A stretch of 64,000 nucleotides of DNA from DAIOEK01 sp963708715 (GCA_963708715.1 CAVPSU010000001.1:620001-684000); one strand, 5' to 3'. Shown: positions 26,395 to 35,949, counted from the stretch's first letter. Notes: generated by a model not told the origin, from the sequence alone. Made by a program: numbers and translations.

Positions 26395-27123
26395 ATGAAC
26401 GAAATCATTCAAGTCAATTCCATTCACAAATATTTTGGCGACTTACATGTCCTCAAGGGGGTTTCCCTCCAGGTGGAAAAGGGTGAAGTAGTTGTTATCA
26501 TTGGACCTTCCGGATCGGGAAAATCTACTTTCTTACGCTGTATCAACCGTCTGGAAGAATACAATGAGGGGTCCATCGTCGTGGATGGCATTCCTTTGGA
26601 CAGTACCAGAAATATCAACCTGGTCAGAACAGAAGTAGGAATGGTCTTCCAGTCATTCAATCTTTTCCCTCACCTCACGGTAATCGACAACCTGACATTA
26701 GCGCAAAGAATTGTCCGAAAACGGGATAAAGCCGAAGCAGAAGCCGTCGCCAGGCAATTACTGGTAAAAGTGGGTATCCCGGAAAAAGCAGATAATTATC
26801 CGATCCAGCTTTCCGGCGGGCAGCAACAACGTGTTGCCATTGCACGAGCTTTGGCAATGAATCCAAAGATCATGTTGTTTGATGAGCCGACTTCTGCCCT
26901 TGACCCAGAAATGATCCAGGAGGTACTGGATGTCATGCTCAATCTTGCGAAAGAAGGTATGACTATGGTCGTGGTATCCCACGAAATGGGATTTGCCCGC
27001 GCTGCCGCCAATCGAGCCATATTCATGGATGATGGCTTCTTTGTGGAAGAAGCAACCCCCAATGAGCTATTCAGCCACCCCAAACAAGATCGAACAAAAT
27101 TATTCCTGAGTAAAGTACTCTAA
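26395..27123 (+). CDS. glnQ: Polar amino-acid ABC transporter ATP-binding protein
   Basis: A 242-residue ABC ATPase of the GlnQ/HisP class. Walker A is GPSGSGKS (about 37-44), signature LSGGQQQR (about 141-148), Walker B IMLFDEPTSALDP, and the H-loop is VVVSHEMGFA. It energises the permease encoded just before it. A GAGAGG ribosome-binding site lies upstream and a strong terminator follows. Substrate assignment to glutamine is by similarity class only. Confidence 0.93.
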   Translation: MNEIIQVNSIHKYFGDLHVLKGVSLQVEKGEVVVIIGPSGSGKSTFLRCINRLEEYNEGSIVVDGIPLDSTRNINLVRTEVGMVFQSFNLFPHLTVIDNLTLAQRIVRKRDKAEAEAVARQLLVKVGIPEKADNYPIQLSGGQQQRVAIARALAMNPKIMLFDEPTSALDPEMIQEVLDVMLNLAKEGMTMVVVSHEMGFARAAANRAIFMDDGFFVEEATPNELFSHPKQDRTKLFLSKVL

Positions 27124-27129
27124 TAATAA

Positions 27130-27164
27130 AATAAGTCCGGGGATTGATCCTCGGACTTATTTTG
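27130..27164 (+). terminator. Terminator of the amino-acid ABC operon
   Basis: Stem AATAAGTCCG / CGGACTTATT with a 12-nt loop and trailing T residues. Confidence 0.85.
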
Positions 27165-27203
27165 TATTAATATAGACTCTCTATCCAATCCTGGAGAGAG
27201 AGA

Positions 27204-28190
27204 TTATGGGATAATTGTTACCAGTAAGCTAATGGCAGCCAGAATGCCGACGGCGATTGCCAGATATCGTTCCGGTGTGGAGGATTTCAAATAATCGAGC
27301 GGTTTGGGAACCACGGTGATGGAACGGGAACGCTGTACAGGGATCGTATCTCCCAGCAATGCCTGGCGAAATTCTTCAACGGTCTGCGGTCGGTCACTAG
27401 GATGTAGACCCATCGCCCACAATATTGCCCTATCGGTCCGTGAGCTGATGGAAGGATTCAATTGTCTGGGGGGAATTAAGCTTTCGGGATGAAGGAAACG
27501 TTCCCGCGCATCCAGCGGAGGGGTATTCGTCAGAATATGGTATAGGGTTGTGCCAAAGGAATACACATCCGACCGGGTATCTGTATGACTGCTGTCACCA
27601 CCATACTGCTCCAGCGGAGTATACAGGGCGGTACCTCGTCCCTGGAGGATCGTGATGGTCACTTCTCCGGGAGCAGCCAGTTTGACCAAACCGAAGTCCA
27701 CCAATTTGAGCAAATTCGAAGGGGTGACCTTCAAATTGCCAGGTTTAATATCCCGATGCAATATGGGAGGATTCTGGTTATGGAGATACGAAAGCGCATC
27801 AGCAAGCTGGTTCGCCCAATCAAGGACGTCCGGTTCTGGCAAGAATGATCCAGATTGGCGGGCTTCGATCATCATGGTACGAAGATCTTTTCCGGGGACA
27901 AAGTCCATCACGAGGTAATCTCGTGTACCAATGGAAAAATAATCAGATACTTTGGGGAGATTGGGGTGATCCAGCCGGGCTAAAATAGTGGCTTCCCGCT
28001 GGAATTGGTCACGCGCTTGCTTAACCAGCTCAACGGGAAGTGTCCTATCATGTTCTACTTCTTTTACCGCACATTGACGGCCTTCCAGACGGAGATCATC
28101 AGCCAGGTAGATGGAACCCATCCCTCCCTGACCAATAATCCGGTTCATACGATATCTTCCGCGTAATACCTCTCCTGGTTTTAGCGGCAA
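27204..28190 (-). CDS. Membrane-anchored Ser/Thr protein kinase (Hanks type)
   Basis: 328 residues. The kinase domain spans about 12-275: glycine loop IGQGGMGSIYLA, lysine in CAVKEV, catalytic loop HRDIKPGN and DFGL. A proline/basic linker leads to one C-terminal membrane helix (about 306-326) with almost nothing beyond it, so no extracellular sensor (such as PASTA) exists. Signals must come from the cytoplasm or membrane. It is divergent from an FHA-domain gene 132 nt away, and FHA domains bind phosphothreonine, so they are likely partners. Confidence 0.93.
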   Translation of the reverse strand: MPLKPGEVLRGRYRMNRIIGQGGMGSIYLADDLRLEGRQCAVKEVEHDRTLPVELVKQARDQFQREATILARLDHPNLPKVSDYFSIGTRDYLVMDFVPGKDLRTMMIEARQSGSFLPEPDVLDWANQLADALSYLHNQNPPILHRDIKPGNLKVTPSNLLKLVDFGLVKLAAPGEVTITILQGRGTALYTPLEQYGGDSSHTDTRSDVYSFGTTLYHILTNTPPLDARERFLHPESLIPPRQLNPSISSRTDRAILWAMGLHPSDRPQTVEEFRQALLGDTIPVQRSRSITVVPKPLDYLKSSTPERYLAIAVGILAAISLLVTIIP

Positions 28191-28322
28191 GGCTTATCTT
28201 CTCCGTTTGGATTTGTCATGTTGGCAATAATAATATTTTTCGGCGCAATAATCTTATTGCCAGATTCTTGTTTTCGGTTAATATTATACCGTAAAGAAGA
28301 TATCAGATTAAGTTGGTGAATT

Positions 28323-28991
28323 ATGGCAAGACAGAAAAATGAAGATGTTCCCCTTCTCATCGGACAGTCCGGACCATTGGCAGGACAGCGCTGGATGATC
28401 AATAAAACATTATTGCTTGGACGAGACGCTTCCTGTGATATCGTGATCCCTGACCGGCAAATATCGCGTTACCATGCCAACTTAATGCCAGCCACCAACG
28501 GGACGATCCTCGAAGACCTTGGAAGTAAAAACGGGACTTTTTGTAATGGTCAGCGGATCGATCCTTCAGTTCTCCTGCAGGATGGTGATTTAATTCAGGT
28601 GGCATTGGTGCAACATTTTGCCTATTTGAATTCTGACTCGACTTTACCTTTGGATATTTCTCAATTGCCCATTCCAAAACGAACGGAGCGGCTGCATTTT
28701 GATCCACGCTCCAGAAGGGTATGGGTCGGTCAGAAAGAAGTGCTTCCCCCGCTATCTGCGCAGCAATTCCGAATGTTACAGATCTTGCATGAGCAGGAGG
28801 GCGCTGTCGTTTCCAGAGATGAATTAATCAGCGGGATCTGGGGAAGCGACGCGGCAATGGGAGTTTCGGATCAAGCACTTGACGCACTGGTCCGCCGGCT
28901 GCGTCAGCGACTGGCTGAGATCGACCCAGACATAACCTACATTTCCACATTGCGGGGTTCCGGGATCAAATTCGAAAATATCCCTGAATAG
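28323..28991 (+). CDS. FHA domain - winged-helix DNA-binding response protein
   Basis: 222 residues. An N-terminal FHA domain (about 20-95; LLGRDASCDIVI, ISRYHA, LGSKNGTF) joins an OmpR/PhoB-type winged helix (about 120-220; LSAQQFRMLQILHEQEGAVVSR.., RRLRQRL). FHA binds phosphothreonine, so this reads as a transcription factor driven by Ser/Thr phosphorylation instead of a receiver domain. The divergent kinase gene is the obvious regulator. Such FHA-wHTH proteins are known in Chloroflexota; target genes are not evident. Confidence 0.9.
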   Translation: MARQKNEDVPLLIGQSGPLAGQRWMINKTLLLGRDASCDIVIPDRQISRYHANLMPATNGTILEDLGSKNGTFCNGQRIDPSVLLQDGDLIQVALVQHFAYLNSDSTLPLDISQLPIPKRTERLHFDPRSRRVWVGQKEVLPPLSAQQFRMLQILHEQEGAVVSRDELISGIWGSDAAMGVSDQALDALVRRLRQRLAEIDPDITYISTLRGSGIKFENIPE

Positions 28992-29145
28992 GGTCTTTCA
29001 CCCAATAAATTGCTAAACGAAATCGTATCAGTAGAGCTAAATTACGAGGTTAAGTAATCCCTGGTCGGGTGTAATTCATTCATCTGGTTGGATACCATTA
29101 CCTAATCCAAGATAGAGCTTTCGACAGGTTATGATCAGATCATAG

Positions 29146-29175
29146 AAAAAGGACCGCTGCTTTACCGCAGCGGTC
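29146..29175 (-). terminator. Terminator after the CpXC-protein gene
   Basis: Stem GACCGCTGC / GCAGCGGTC with a 6-nt loop; on the minus strand it is followed by a U5 run. Confidence 0.8.
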
Positions 29176-29218
29176 TTTGATTTCCAGATTTCTAATTTCT
29201 GATTCCGATCTCCAGAAG

Positions 29219-30568
29219 TTACAGAGCCATGTTCTTCTGCATCGACATTCTAAGAGCCAATCGGTGAACCGACCGAAGTTGATTTAGGACAGCAGGATCT
29301 TCCCCCTGGGTTTCGGCCTGAGAAATAACGCCAGTAATCAATTGAATAAACTCAGGAGATATCATCTCTGGCTGGCTTTCCAAGACCGTTTTCATCTGTT
29401 CGTCGTTTTCTGTCGCAAGAAGTTTTTCGAGAAGGGCATACTCCGGTGGTGGAGCGGATGCTTTCTGAATCACATCCACTATCTTCTGCAATTTTCCTCC
29501 GCGTTCCAGATCTGATTTTTCGCGAGCAGTCTGCAGTTCTTGTTGAAGCACATCGATAAATAACTCATTGACTGCCGGCAGGATCTGTTCAGTTGTCTTT
29601 TCAATATCAGGAGAAGAAACGATCTTATCAAGAACCTGCTTTATCTTCGCGGCTTGTTCCTGAAGCTCCAAGTCCAATTCAGCCGTCATCTTCAATAATG
29701 ATTCGCGTAGTTTAGTGAGCCGGTCCTTTTCATCGCCATTCGCCTTATCGATCTTGCCGCTTAATATTTGGAAGAAAGCATAATCCAATCCACTACGAGC
29801 CAGGCGTACCAGTGTTGCAGTCCTAATTTCTGAAGGTGATTCAACAATCAAATCAACCAGCTTCTCGCGGGTCAGCCCGGATTTACTTGCTTCTTTCAGG
29901 CTGTTCATAGCCGCTTCGGCTTCGTCGTTTTGTTTCTTAATATCCTGACCGATCTTGGTTTTTTCTAATAAGAGTTGTTGGATCTCGCCGAATTCACGAG
30001 TGGATTTTTCATCCCGGCTCATGACAGCGGCTTCCATTAATCGGCTGAATATAGCAAAAAATGTTTCATCCACCAACCCAGATTCGGTTTCAAGGATCTT
30101 AGCCCGATCATCCGCTGGCGTAACCATCAATGTGCGGATAAGGTCGATCTTCTTTTGCTGATCCTGGATCATTTCCTTGGTAATGCCATCGCCCTCTAGG
30201 ATCCGTTCCACCAGATGCTGCATCGAAAGCATAGTCTGGGGACGCAAAAGATAGCCTTTTCGTTTTTCCTGTGGAAGCTGGTTCATTACTTTATTGATCA
30301 TCGGACCAACCAGTTTTTCCTGTTCATTCAACGGCAATCCAATTTCGGGTGGGAAGAAAGTGAGCAGCAATTCTTTTTCGGCATCATGGTATACGATCGG
30401 GGTCGGAAGCATTCCCTGAAATCCACAGGATGGACATTGAATTAAATTGAACTGCCCCGAAAGCAACGTTTGTTTGGCTTGTGGGTCAGTATTCATGTCA
30501 AAAAGTTGATTGATATCCGCCATGACGGGCTGGCGGCAACGGGGACAAAGGGTTCGGGTCTGTGGCAT
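29219..30568 (-). CDS. CpXC-domain protein
   Basis: 449 residues. The N-terminal zinc-binding CpXC domain shows CPRCRQPV (about 7-14) and CPSCGFQG (about 46-53). The remainder is largely alpha-helical and charged with heptad-like stretches (about 95-440), suggesting a coiled-coil scaffold. CpXC proteins have no established biochemical function. The ATG at 30568 is preferred (GGAAAG upstream) over an earlier in-frame start. It is a single gene with its own terminator, downstream of an aminotransferase-histidine kinase pair. Confidence 0.85.
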   Translation of the reverse strand: MPQTRTLCPRCRQPVMADINQLFDMNTDPQAKQTLLSGQFNLIQCPSCGFQGMLPTPIVYHDAEKELLLTFFPPEIGLPLNEQEKLVGPMINKVMNQLPQEKRKGYLLRPQTMLSMQHLVERILEGDGITKEMIQDQQKKIDLIRTLMVTPADDRAKILETESGLVDETFFAIFSRLMEAAVMSRDEKSTREFGEIQQLLLEKTKIGQDIKKQNDEAEAAMNSLKEASKSGLTREKLVDLIVESPSEIRTATLVRLARSGLDYAFFQILSGKIDKANGDEKDRLTKLRESLLKMTAELDLELQEQAAKIKQVLDKIVSSPDIEKTTEQILPAVNELFIDVLQQELQTAREKSDLERGGKLQKIVDVIQKASAPPPEYALLEKLLATENDEQMKTVLESQPEMISPEFIQLITGVISQAETQGEDPAVLNQLRSVHRLALRMSMQKNMAL

Positions 30569-30675
30569 GAAATTATCTTTCCTGATTGAGATTGTGTGAT
30601 TATACCACTCAGAAAACCATGATTTCTCCACCGTATAGGCATGAAATCAGGTGAAATTAACAGTTACTTTGAAAA

Positions 30676-32235
30676 TTATTCACTACGGGGAAGGGAAAAA
30701 CTGATTTGAGCCCCGCCAGAGGGACGACTATCCACCCAGATGCTTCCATGGTGTGCCTCGATGATCGCCCGCGCCAGGTATAAACCCAGTCCGGCTCCTT
30801 TGGTCTTTTTTACAGCCTGTGGGGATCGATAGAAGCGATCGAAGACATGGGGTATGTCACTGGGATCGATTCCCGGACCCTCATCGGTGACCGAAATGAT
30901 CACCTGGTCTGTTCGAACCTGACCGCTAATATTGATCTCCCCATCTGGAGCATATTTGATAGCATTCGTAAGGAGATTGCTGATAACCTGACGCAATCGG
31001 TTTTCGTCAGCGAATATCAGAGGAAAATCTGGGGCGAACTCAGCTTTAATAGTATGCCTGGATGTTTGAACGCTAAATCGTTCCACCAGTTGATGGATCA
31101 TTTCTGGTAGGTTGACATCTGTACGCTTAAGCGACAAGGCACCGGATTGCAGCCGTGATGCATCGAGTAGATCTTCAATCAAAGAGGTAAGACGGTCGGC
31201 TTCTTCTTCGATAACTTCCAGGCTGTCATCCACAACTTCACGATCCCATTCGGCATCTTTCCGCCGCAAGGTGCTAACATAGCCTTTGATCAATGCCACC
31301 GGAGTTTTTAGCTCATGGCTGATGATGGATATGAATGTACTCTTCAACTCATCCGCTTCGCGAAACCGGGTGATATCCCGGGTGGATGCAATGATGTTGG
31401 TCAACACACCGGAAGCATTCATAAGCGGAGCGTACGTGATTCCTACAGGCAAAGGTGGATTGGGTTCAGTCCGTAGTAGATCACCCTCGACATACAATGT
31501 AGCACCAGGCGTCAACGGCCAGCCATCCTGGGCAGCTTTTTCGAGGGTAGTTCCTTCCGGCGAATTCGCCCAGCGGACGATCTCAGCATGCGGTTTCCCG
31601 ATGATCTGGTCTGACTTTTGTTGGATAAGTCGAGCAAAAGGAGGATTGCAGCGTTGGATTTCAAATTGGGGAGATAGAATTAATATTCCGTCCGCCACCG
31701 AATCCAGCAAAGCATCCATGCGTTGTTTTTCCTCCTTGACCTGTTTCAATAACTGCGCATTTGAGACGGCGATGGCAGCCTGGTTGGCAAAACTGCGCAA
31801 CAGGATCCGGTCGTTATTGGAGAATGTATCGGGATAGCTCCGAAAAACAAAGATCACACCGATCACATTTTGACGGGCAACCAGGGGTAATCCAACACCG
31901 GTCAGAAGACCAAAACTGGCCAGGGAGGCGATATCCTGCAGGATACGGTTGATGGCAAGTAATTCCGATGTCTCCGGATCATCCTTCTCAGGAATTTGTT
32001 TTAATAACGGCTGAACATAGCGGATAAAATTGGTCGCCAACCCATCGGAAGCAGCCGCTCTCCATCCCCCCGGTTTTTCGCGAAGAGCGATCAATCCGGC
32101 TTGACCGGCAAGCATCTCCAATGCGATCCGAAGTATCCGGCTAAGTAGCTTATCCAGATCTAATTCTTCGGTCAGAGCACGAGCGATCTCTAATAAATAA
32201 TCACGCTGACGGATGCGCAAATCAGGCAGAAGCAT
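30676..32235 (-). CDS. Sensor histidine kinase with GAF and PAS domains
   Basis: 519 residues, soluble. An N-terminal GAF domain (about 15-165) is followed by a PAS domain (about 170-285), HisKA with the phospho-acceptor ISHELKTP (about 302-309) and HATPase_c (N box NLLTNAIKYAPDG, G1 DEGPGID, G2 GAGLGLYLA). No membrane segment or receiver domain is present, and no response regulator adjoins it. It starts 4 nt after the aminotransferase gene on the same strand, so the two are probably co-transcribed. Confidence 0.93.
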   Translation of the reverse strand: MLLPDLRIRQRDYLLEIARALTEELDLDKLLSRILRIALEMLAGQAGLIALREKPGGWRAAASDGLATNFIRYVQPLLKQIPEKDDPETSELLAINRILQDIASLASFGLLTGVGLPLVARQNVIGVIFVFRSYPDTFSNNDRILLRSFANQAAIAVSNAQLLKQVKEEKQRMDALLDSVADGILILSPQFEIQRCNPPFARLIQQKSDQIIGKPHAEIVRWANSPEGTTLEKAAQDGWPLTPGATLYVEGDLLRTEPNPPLPVGITYAPLMNASGVLTNIIASTRDITRFREADELKSTFISIISHELKTPVALIKGYVSTLRRKDAEWDREVVDDSLEVIEEEADRLTSLIEDLLDASRLQSGALSLKRTDVNLPEMIHQLVERFSVQTSRHTIKAEFAPDFPLIFADENRLRQVISNLLTNAIKYAPDGEINISGQVRTDQVIISVTDEGPGIDPSDIPHVFDRFYRSPQAVKKTKGAGLGLYLARAIIEAHHGSIWVDSRPSGGAQISFSLPRSE

Positions 32236-32239
32236 GGGC

Positions 32240-33559
32240 TCAGAATTCCTTCTCCGCTATTGTAATGGCTTCTTCCAAAATAGCGAGACCTTCGTCCAAT
32301 TCCTGAGTGGTTACACACAGAGGAGGGCTGATTCGAATAACGCTTTTCCCGCATCCTAAAGTGAGCAAACCGTGCTCAAACGCGAGATCTACAATCCGGT
32401 CGCGTAAATCAGAAGCAGGTTGACGTGTGTTCTTGTTTTTAACGAATTCAATTCCGATCATTAATCCGATCCCGCGCACCTCTCCGATCGAAGGATGACG
32501 GACTGCGATCTCTTCCAATATATCCATAGCATCCAAACCAACTTCGATAGCATTCTGAATCAACCCGTCTTCCAATACTTCCATTGTGGCAAGCGCCGCC
32601 GCGCACGCGATCGGATTACCTCCATACGTATTGCCATGGGAGCCTTTTGGCCAACGCACCACACTCTTACGGGCGATCATTGCTCCCAGTGGCATACCGG
32701 ATGCAATTCCCTTGGCTGTGCAGACGATATCGGGCTCAATCCCAAAATGCTCGATAGCCCACCATTTGCCAGTTCGACCCATCCCGGATTGGACTTCGTC
32801 AACGATCAACAATATTCCATATTTATCGCACAAAGCCCGTAAGGCGGGGAAAAAACCGGGGGGTGGAACAATATAACCGCCTTCTCCCTGGATCGGTTCC
32901 ACCAGAATACCGGCGATATCATCACCGGGGATCAATCTACCGATAACCTGTTCTTCGATATAGCGGACTACCGTCTCGCCATAGTCTTCACCTGGATTCG
33001 AGGCTAATATGGGATGGTAAGGATCAGGGTAAGGTGCGTGAAACACACCGTTCATGAGTGGGAAAAATCCCTTGTGGTAGGAAGATTTACTGGCCGTAAA
33101 AGTAACCGCCCCCATGGTTCGACCATGAAATCCACCCAGGAATCCTATGAACTGGCTGCGCCCAGTGGAGTAGCGGGCCAGCTTGATCGCCGCTTCCACA
33201 CTTTCGGTACCAGAATTTGTCATGAAAGAGATAGCTTTTTCTTCGAATGGAGCGATCTCATCCAGTTTTTCCCCCAATTCCACCCATTTTGGGTGGTAGA
33301 AATCTGATGAGATGTGAATGAACTTTTCTGCCTGCTCTTGAATTGCTTTTACAACTTTCGGGTGACTGTGACCAGTCGAGTTTACTGCTATGCCTGCTGC
33401 AAAATCCAAAAATTGATTTCCATCTACGTCCCACACCTGACAACCTGATCCGTGATCCATAACAAATGGGTATCCTCGTGGATAGGAAGGAGAAATGACA
33501 GCCTGGTCGCGATCCACGAGTTCTTGAGCAAAAGGCCCTGGTAACTTCAATGGTTTCAT
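32240..33559 (-). CDS. Class III aminotransferase (4-aminobutyrate/acetylornithine type)
   Basis: A 439-residue PLP enzyme. It has TNSGTESVEAAIKLAR (PLP phosphate binding), LIVDEVQSGMGRTGK with the pyridine-N aspartate, and the Schiff-base lysine in CTAKGIASGMPLGAM. Overall pattern and length are nearest to GabT-like enzymes acting on omega-amino groups. The ATG at 33559 has a near-perfect AGGAGG 6 nt upstream. Substrate cannot be fixed from sequence; no gabD or arg genes are nearby. Confidence 0.9.
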   Translation of the reverse strand: MKPLKLPGPFAQELVDRDQAVISPSYPRGYPFVMDHGSGCQVWDVDGNQFLDFAAGIAVNSTGHSHPKVVKAIQEQAEKFIHISSDFYHPKWVELGEKLDEIAPFEEKAISFMTNSGTESVEAAIKLARYSTGRSQFIGFLGGFHGRTMGAVTFTASKSSYHKGFFPLMNGVFHAPYPDPYHPILASNPGEDYGETVVRYIEEQVIGRLIPGDDIAGILVEPIQGEGGYIVPPPGFFPALRALCDKYGILLIVDEVQSGMGRTGKWWAIEHFGIEPDIVCTAKGIASGMPLGAMIARKSVVRWPKGSHGNTYGGNPIACAAALATMEVLEDGLIQNAIEVGLDAMDILEEIAVRHPSIGEVRGIGLMIGIEFVKNKNTRQPASDLRDRIVDLAFEHGLLTLGCGKSVIRISPPLCVTTQELDEGLAILEEAITIAEKEF

Positions 33560-33742
33560 ACACAACCTCCTGTAACCGAAATATACATTTGGTCAAACAG
33601 ATATGGATAGTACAGGTTCGGAATATTGCAGCAGATTGATTATAACATTTGCGGCTTTGACCCAGTATTGGGGCTGTTGGTATAGATCATATATATGTAA
33701 TGAAATAATGTATACAGTTGATGCCCTTAAATGTCCCGTTTT

Positions 33743-33771
33743 TTGACTTTTGATTTGATGTATGCTATTCT
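33743..33771 (+). promoter_or_regulatory. Promoter of the MBL hydrolase gene
   Basis: TTGACT (33743-33748), a 17-nt spacer and TATTCT (33766-33771). Transcription would start near 33778, giving a leader of about 22 nt before the ATG at 33800. Confidence 0.6.
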
Positions 33772-33799
33772 ATGGAAATCCTATACTTGGAATGTGTGT

Positions 33800-34678
33800 A
33801 TGCAGCGAGAGCGAGTATCAGAAAACGTGTACTGGTTTCAGAGTGAGATCTATGCTCAGGTGACCGCTGGTGTGATTGCCGGTCCGCAATGGGCTGTCCT
33901 GATCGATACTCTGGCTATGCCTGAAGAAACACTGGCAATGCGAGATTTTATTGAAGCTGAGCTAAAAGTGCCGGTCCGATATATTATTAACACCCATCAC
34001 CACGGTGACCATTGCTGGGGAAACAGTTTTTTTCCCGGTGCTACAATTCTGGGGCACTCCCTTTGCCGTCAACTCCTGGTTGAAAAAGGTCCCACTGCCC
34101 TCGATTCTGCCCGCAAACAAAACCAAGCCTATAAACAGGTAAAGATCGTTCCTCCCCACCTCACCTTTGACAGCGGCTCGATTTCCCTGCGCGTCGGAAA
34201 GAAAAATCTCATTCTGATGTCGTTGCCAGGTCACAGCCGGGATGGGATCGGGATACTGGTGGAAGAAGATCGAGTCCTGTTCGCAGGCGATGTTTTCATG
34301 CCTCTTCCCTATGTGGTTGATGGCGATCTTGAAGAAATGACTGAGACTATAAAACATATCGGCAAGATGGGTCTTGAAAATGTGATCCAGGGGCATGGCG
34401 ATATCATCTTACGAGGAGAGATCGAAGATTCAGTGCGAGAAAACCTGAGTTACCTGGCAGCTATTCGTAAGGCAGCGAAAACTGCATTAAGACGTCGGAA
34501 TCCATTTGATTATCTCGCCGAGATCGACATTGAATCCTGTGGTAAATCCAGAGTTCTACTCACTGGTCTGGCTATCGAGTTGCATAAACGCAATTTGCGC
34601 CATCTCTACCAACAAATGAAAGCGGAAGAGACCCAAGAAGTAATAGAAGATCCCATTGAAGCAGAAGAGTCTATCTGA
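33800..34678 (+). CDS. MBL-fold metallohydrolase
   Basis: A 292-residue metallo-beta-lactamase fold protein. The metal motif NTHHHGDHCWGN (HxHxDH) is near residue 66, followed by SLPGHSRDG and LFAGDVFM with the bridging aspartate, and a C-terminal QGHGD. Beyond the core, a helical C-terminal extension (about 215-292) ends in a Glu-rich tail. Function may range from glyoxalase-like to lactonase; it is not resolvable here. The ATG at 33800 is chosen because the conserved fold starts there and the promoter excludes much longer forms. Confidence 0.88.
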   Translation: MQRERVSENVYWFQSEIYAQVTAGVIAGPQWAVLIDTLAMPEETLAMRDFIEAELKVPVRYIINTHHHGDHCWGNSFFPGATILGHSLCRQLLVEKGPTALDSARKQNQAYKQVKIVPPHLTFDSGSISLRVGKKNLILMSLPGHSRDGIGILVEEDRVLFAGDVFMPLPYVVDGDLEEMTETIKHIGKMGLENVIQGHGDIILRGEIEDSVRENLSYLAAIRKAAKTALRRRNPFDYLAEIDIESCGKSRVLLTGLAIELHKRNLRHLYQQMKAEETQEVIEDPIEAEESI

Positions 34679-34706
34679 TTGAATAGTGTTTACCAAGCAT
34701 CATAAT

Positions 34707-34745
34707 AATAATCGCCTCCAATTTCGGAGGCGATTATTCTATTTT
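34707..34745 (+). terminator. Terminator after the MBL gene
   Basis: Thirteen-bp stem AATAATCGCCTCC / GGAGGCGATTATT with a 6-nt loop and trailing T residues. The symmetry suggests it also serves plsY from the other side. Confidence 0.9.
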
Positions 34746-34756
34746 TGAGAGAACCA

Positions 34757-35425
34757 CTATTTCGATTGCTTTTTTTCCTTCAGCCAGGCACGCAATCCAA
34801 CCACCCGCTCATTTCCCTGTACTAACCGCTTGATATTTGGGATCAATGCGACAACCAGCAGGATCAACCCACCGACCCCGAATCCGACGTACTCCCATGG
34901 ACTGTTTCCATTGATCGCTCGGACCAAAAAAATAATTGTGGAACTTATTCCAATGGAAAGGGTCGCCACGGAGGCATAGCCGAGAATTAGCAGCGTAACG
35001 AGGACAATGGGTAAAACGATCCATAAAGTTGGAGTAAATAATCCAACCGCGGCACCCAGAAAAGGAGCTCCGCCGGCACCTCCGCGTAAGATCACATTGC
35101 CATCCTGGTCTCTTTCCAATAAATGGATGGAGTAGTTGTGACCGGCAATTGCCAGCAAACCAGCCACCGCGGCTACCCAGGAAAAATCCGGAAGTATGTA
35201 CCGGGCAATACTGACCGCCATAGCCCCTTTAATAAAGTCCATAATGGCGGTGACCGCCCCGGCTAAAAACCCTGCTGCACGACCGACGTTTGTACCACCT
35301 GTCCGGCCACTTCCGATCAGACGGATATCTTTTCCGCTGAACGCTTTGACAAGGATAAAACCAAATGGAACCGCACCTAACAGATAAGCGGACGCAAGTG
35401 TTATGATGGTTTTCCAGATGTCCAT
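34757..35425 (-). CDS. plsY: Acyl-phosphate glycerol-3-phosphate acyltransferase family (PlsY)
   Basis: 222 residues with about five membrane helices. It starts AYLLGAVPFGFILVK and has the motif GSGRTGGTNVGRAAG where PlsY normally has GSGNPGATNxxR, then the second motif GHNYSIHL and later the small-residue motif GGAGGAPFLGA. PlsY transfers acyl from acyl-phosphate to glycerol-3-phosphate in phospholipid synthesis. The first-motif changes make it a variant, but the overall pattern is clear. An alternative ATG exists at 35431. No plsX is in the window. Confidence 0.85.
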   Translation of the reverse strand: MDIWKTIITLASAYLLGAVPFGFILVKAFSGKDIRLIGSGRTGGTNVGRAAGFLAGAVTAIMDFIKGAMAVSIARYILPDFSWVAAVAGLLAIAGHNYSIHLLERDQDGNVILRGGAGGAPFLGAAVGLFTPTLWIVLPIVLVTLLILGYASVATLSIGISSTIIFLVRAINGNSPWEYVGFGVGGLILLVVALIPNIKRLVQGNERVVGLRAWLKEKKQSK

Positions 35426-35526
35426 AGGCATGAAGTATAACACCTCATCCTCATTTCAGTTTCTAGAAATGCCCTTACCAATCGAATAGTTGATGGTGGA
35501 AAAAAGTCAAAATTGATAAGGTCATT

Positions 35527-35949
35527 TTATTGAACTTGAATGTCTACAGGCTTTACCAGGTTATCCCGAATCAAGAATCCCCTCACCAACCAGTGATCAC
35601 GATCCATAGACCAGATCAATGTGTAGGCGTCTGGATAAAACGCTTCCTGAATATCAATGGCTGAGGGAAACGACGGTCCTTGAGGATGACTATGATAGAT
35701 GGCGAGCATGTCCAATCCCGCTCGTTCGATCCGCATCATCACTTGGAATTGAATCTGCGGATCCATCCGATAGCGCACCGGGTCGTGCAATATATTCTCT
35801 ACCGGGTAATGCCTGCGAACCCTGCCGGTGGAATCGGCAGCAAGGATTCCACAAGCTTCTTCGGGGTTATGCTTTCGCACCCAGGCAAGCATAACCGATC
35901 TCATATAAGCGGACATCAGGATCGGTGGTAACACTGGCCATGGATTCAT
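35527..35949 (-). CDS. JAMM (MPN+) zinc metallopeptidase
   Basis: A 140-residue JAB/JAMM-domain protein. The catalytic set is complete: the glutamate in PEEACGIL (about 30-37) and HSHPQGPSFPSAIDI (about 88-102), which supplies the two histidines, serine and aspartate that bind zinc and activate water. Bacterial relatives trim C-termini of ubiquitin-like sulfur carriers or cleave the carrier-amino-acid bond (QbsD, Mec+ type). A candidate substrate is the TtuB-like protein at 14157. The start is uncertain; the ATG at 35949 has GAGG just upstream. The upstream membrane-protein stop is 16 nt away. Confidence 0.85.
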   Translation of the reverse strand: MNPWPVLPPILMSAYMRSVMLAWVRKHNPEEACGILAADSTGRVRRHYPVENILHDPVRYRMDPQIQFQVMMRIERAGLDMLAIYHSHPQGPSFPSAIDIQEAFYPDAYTLIWSMDRDHWLVRGFLIRDNLVKPVDIQVQ

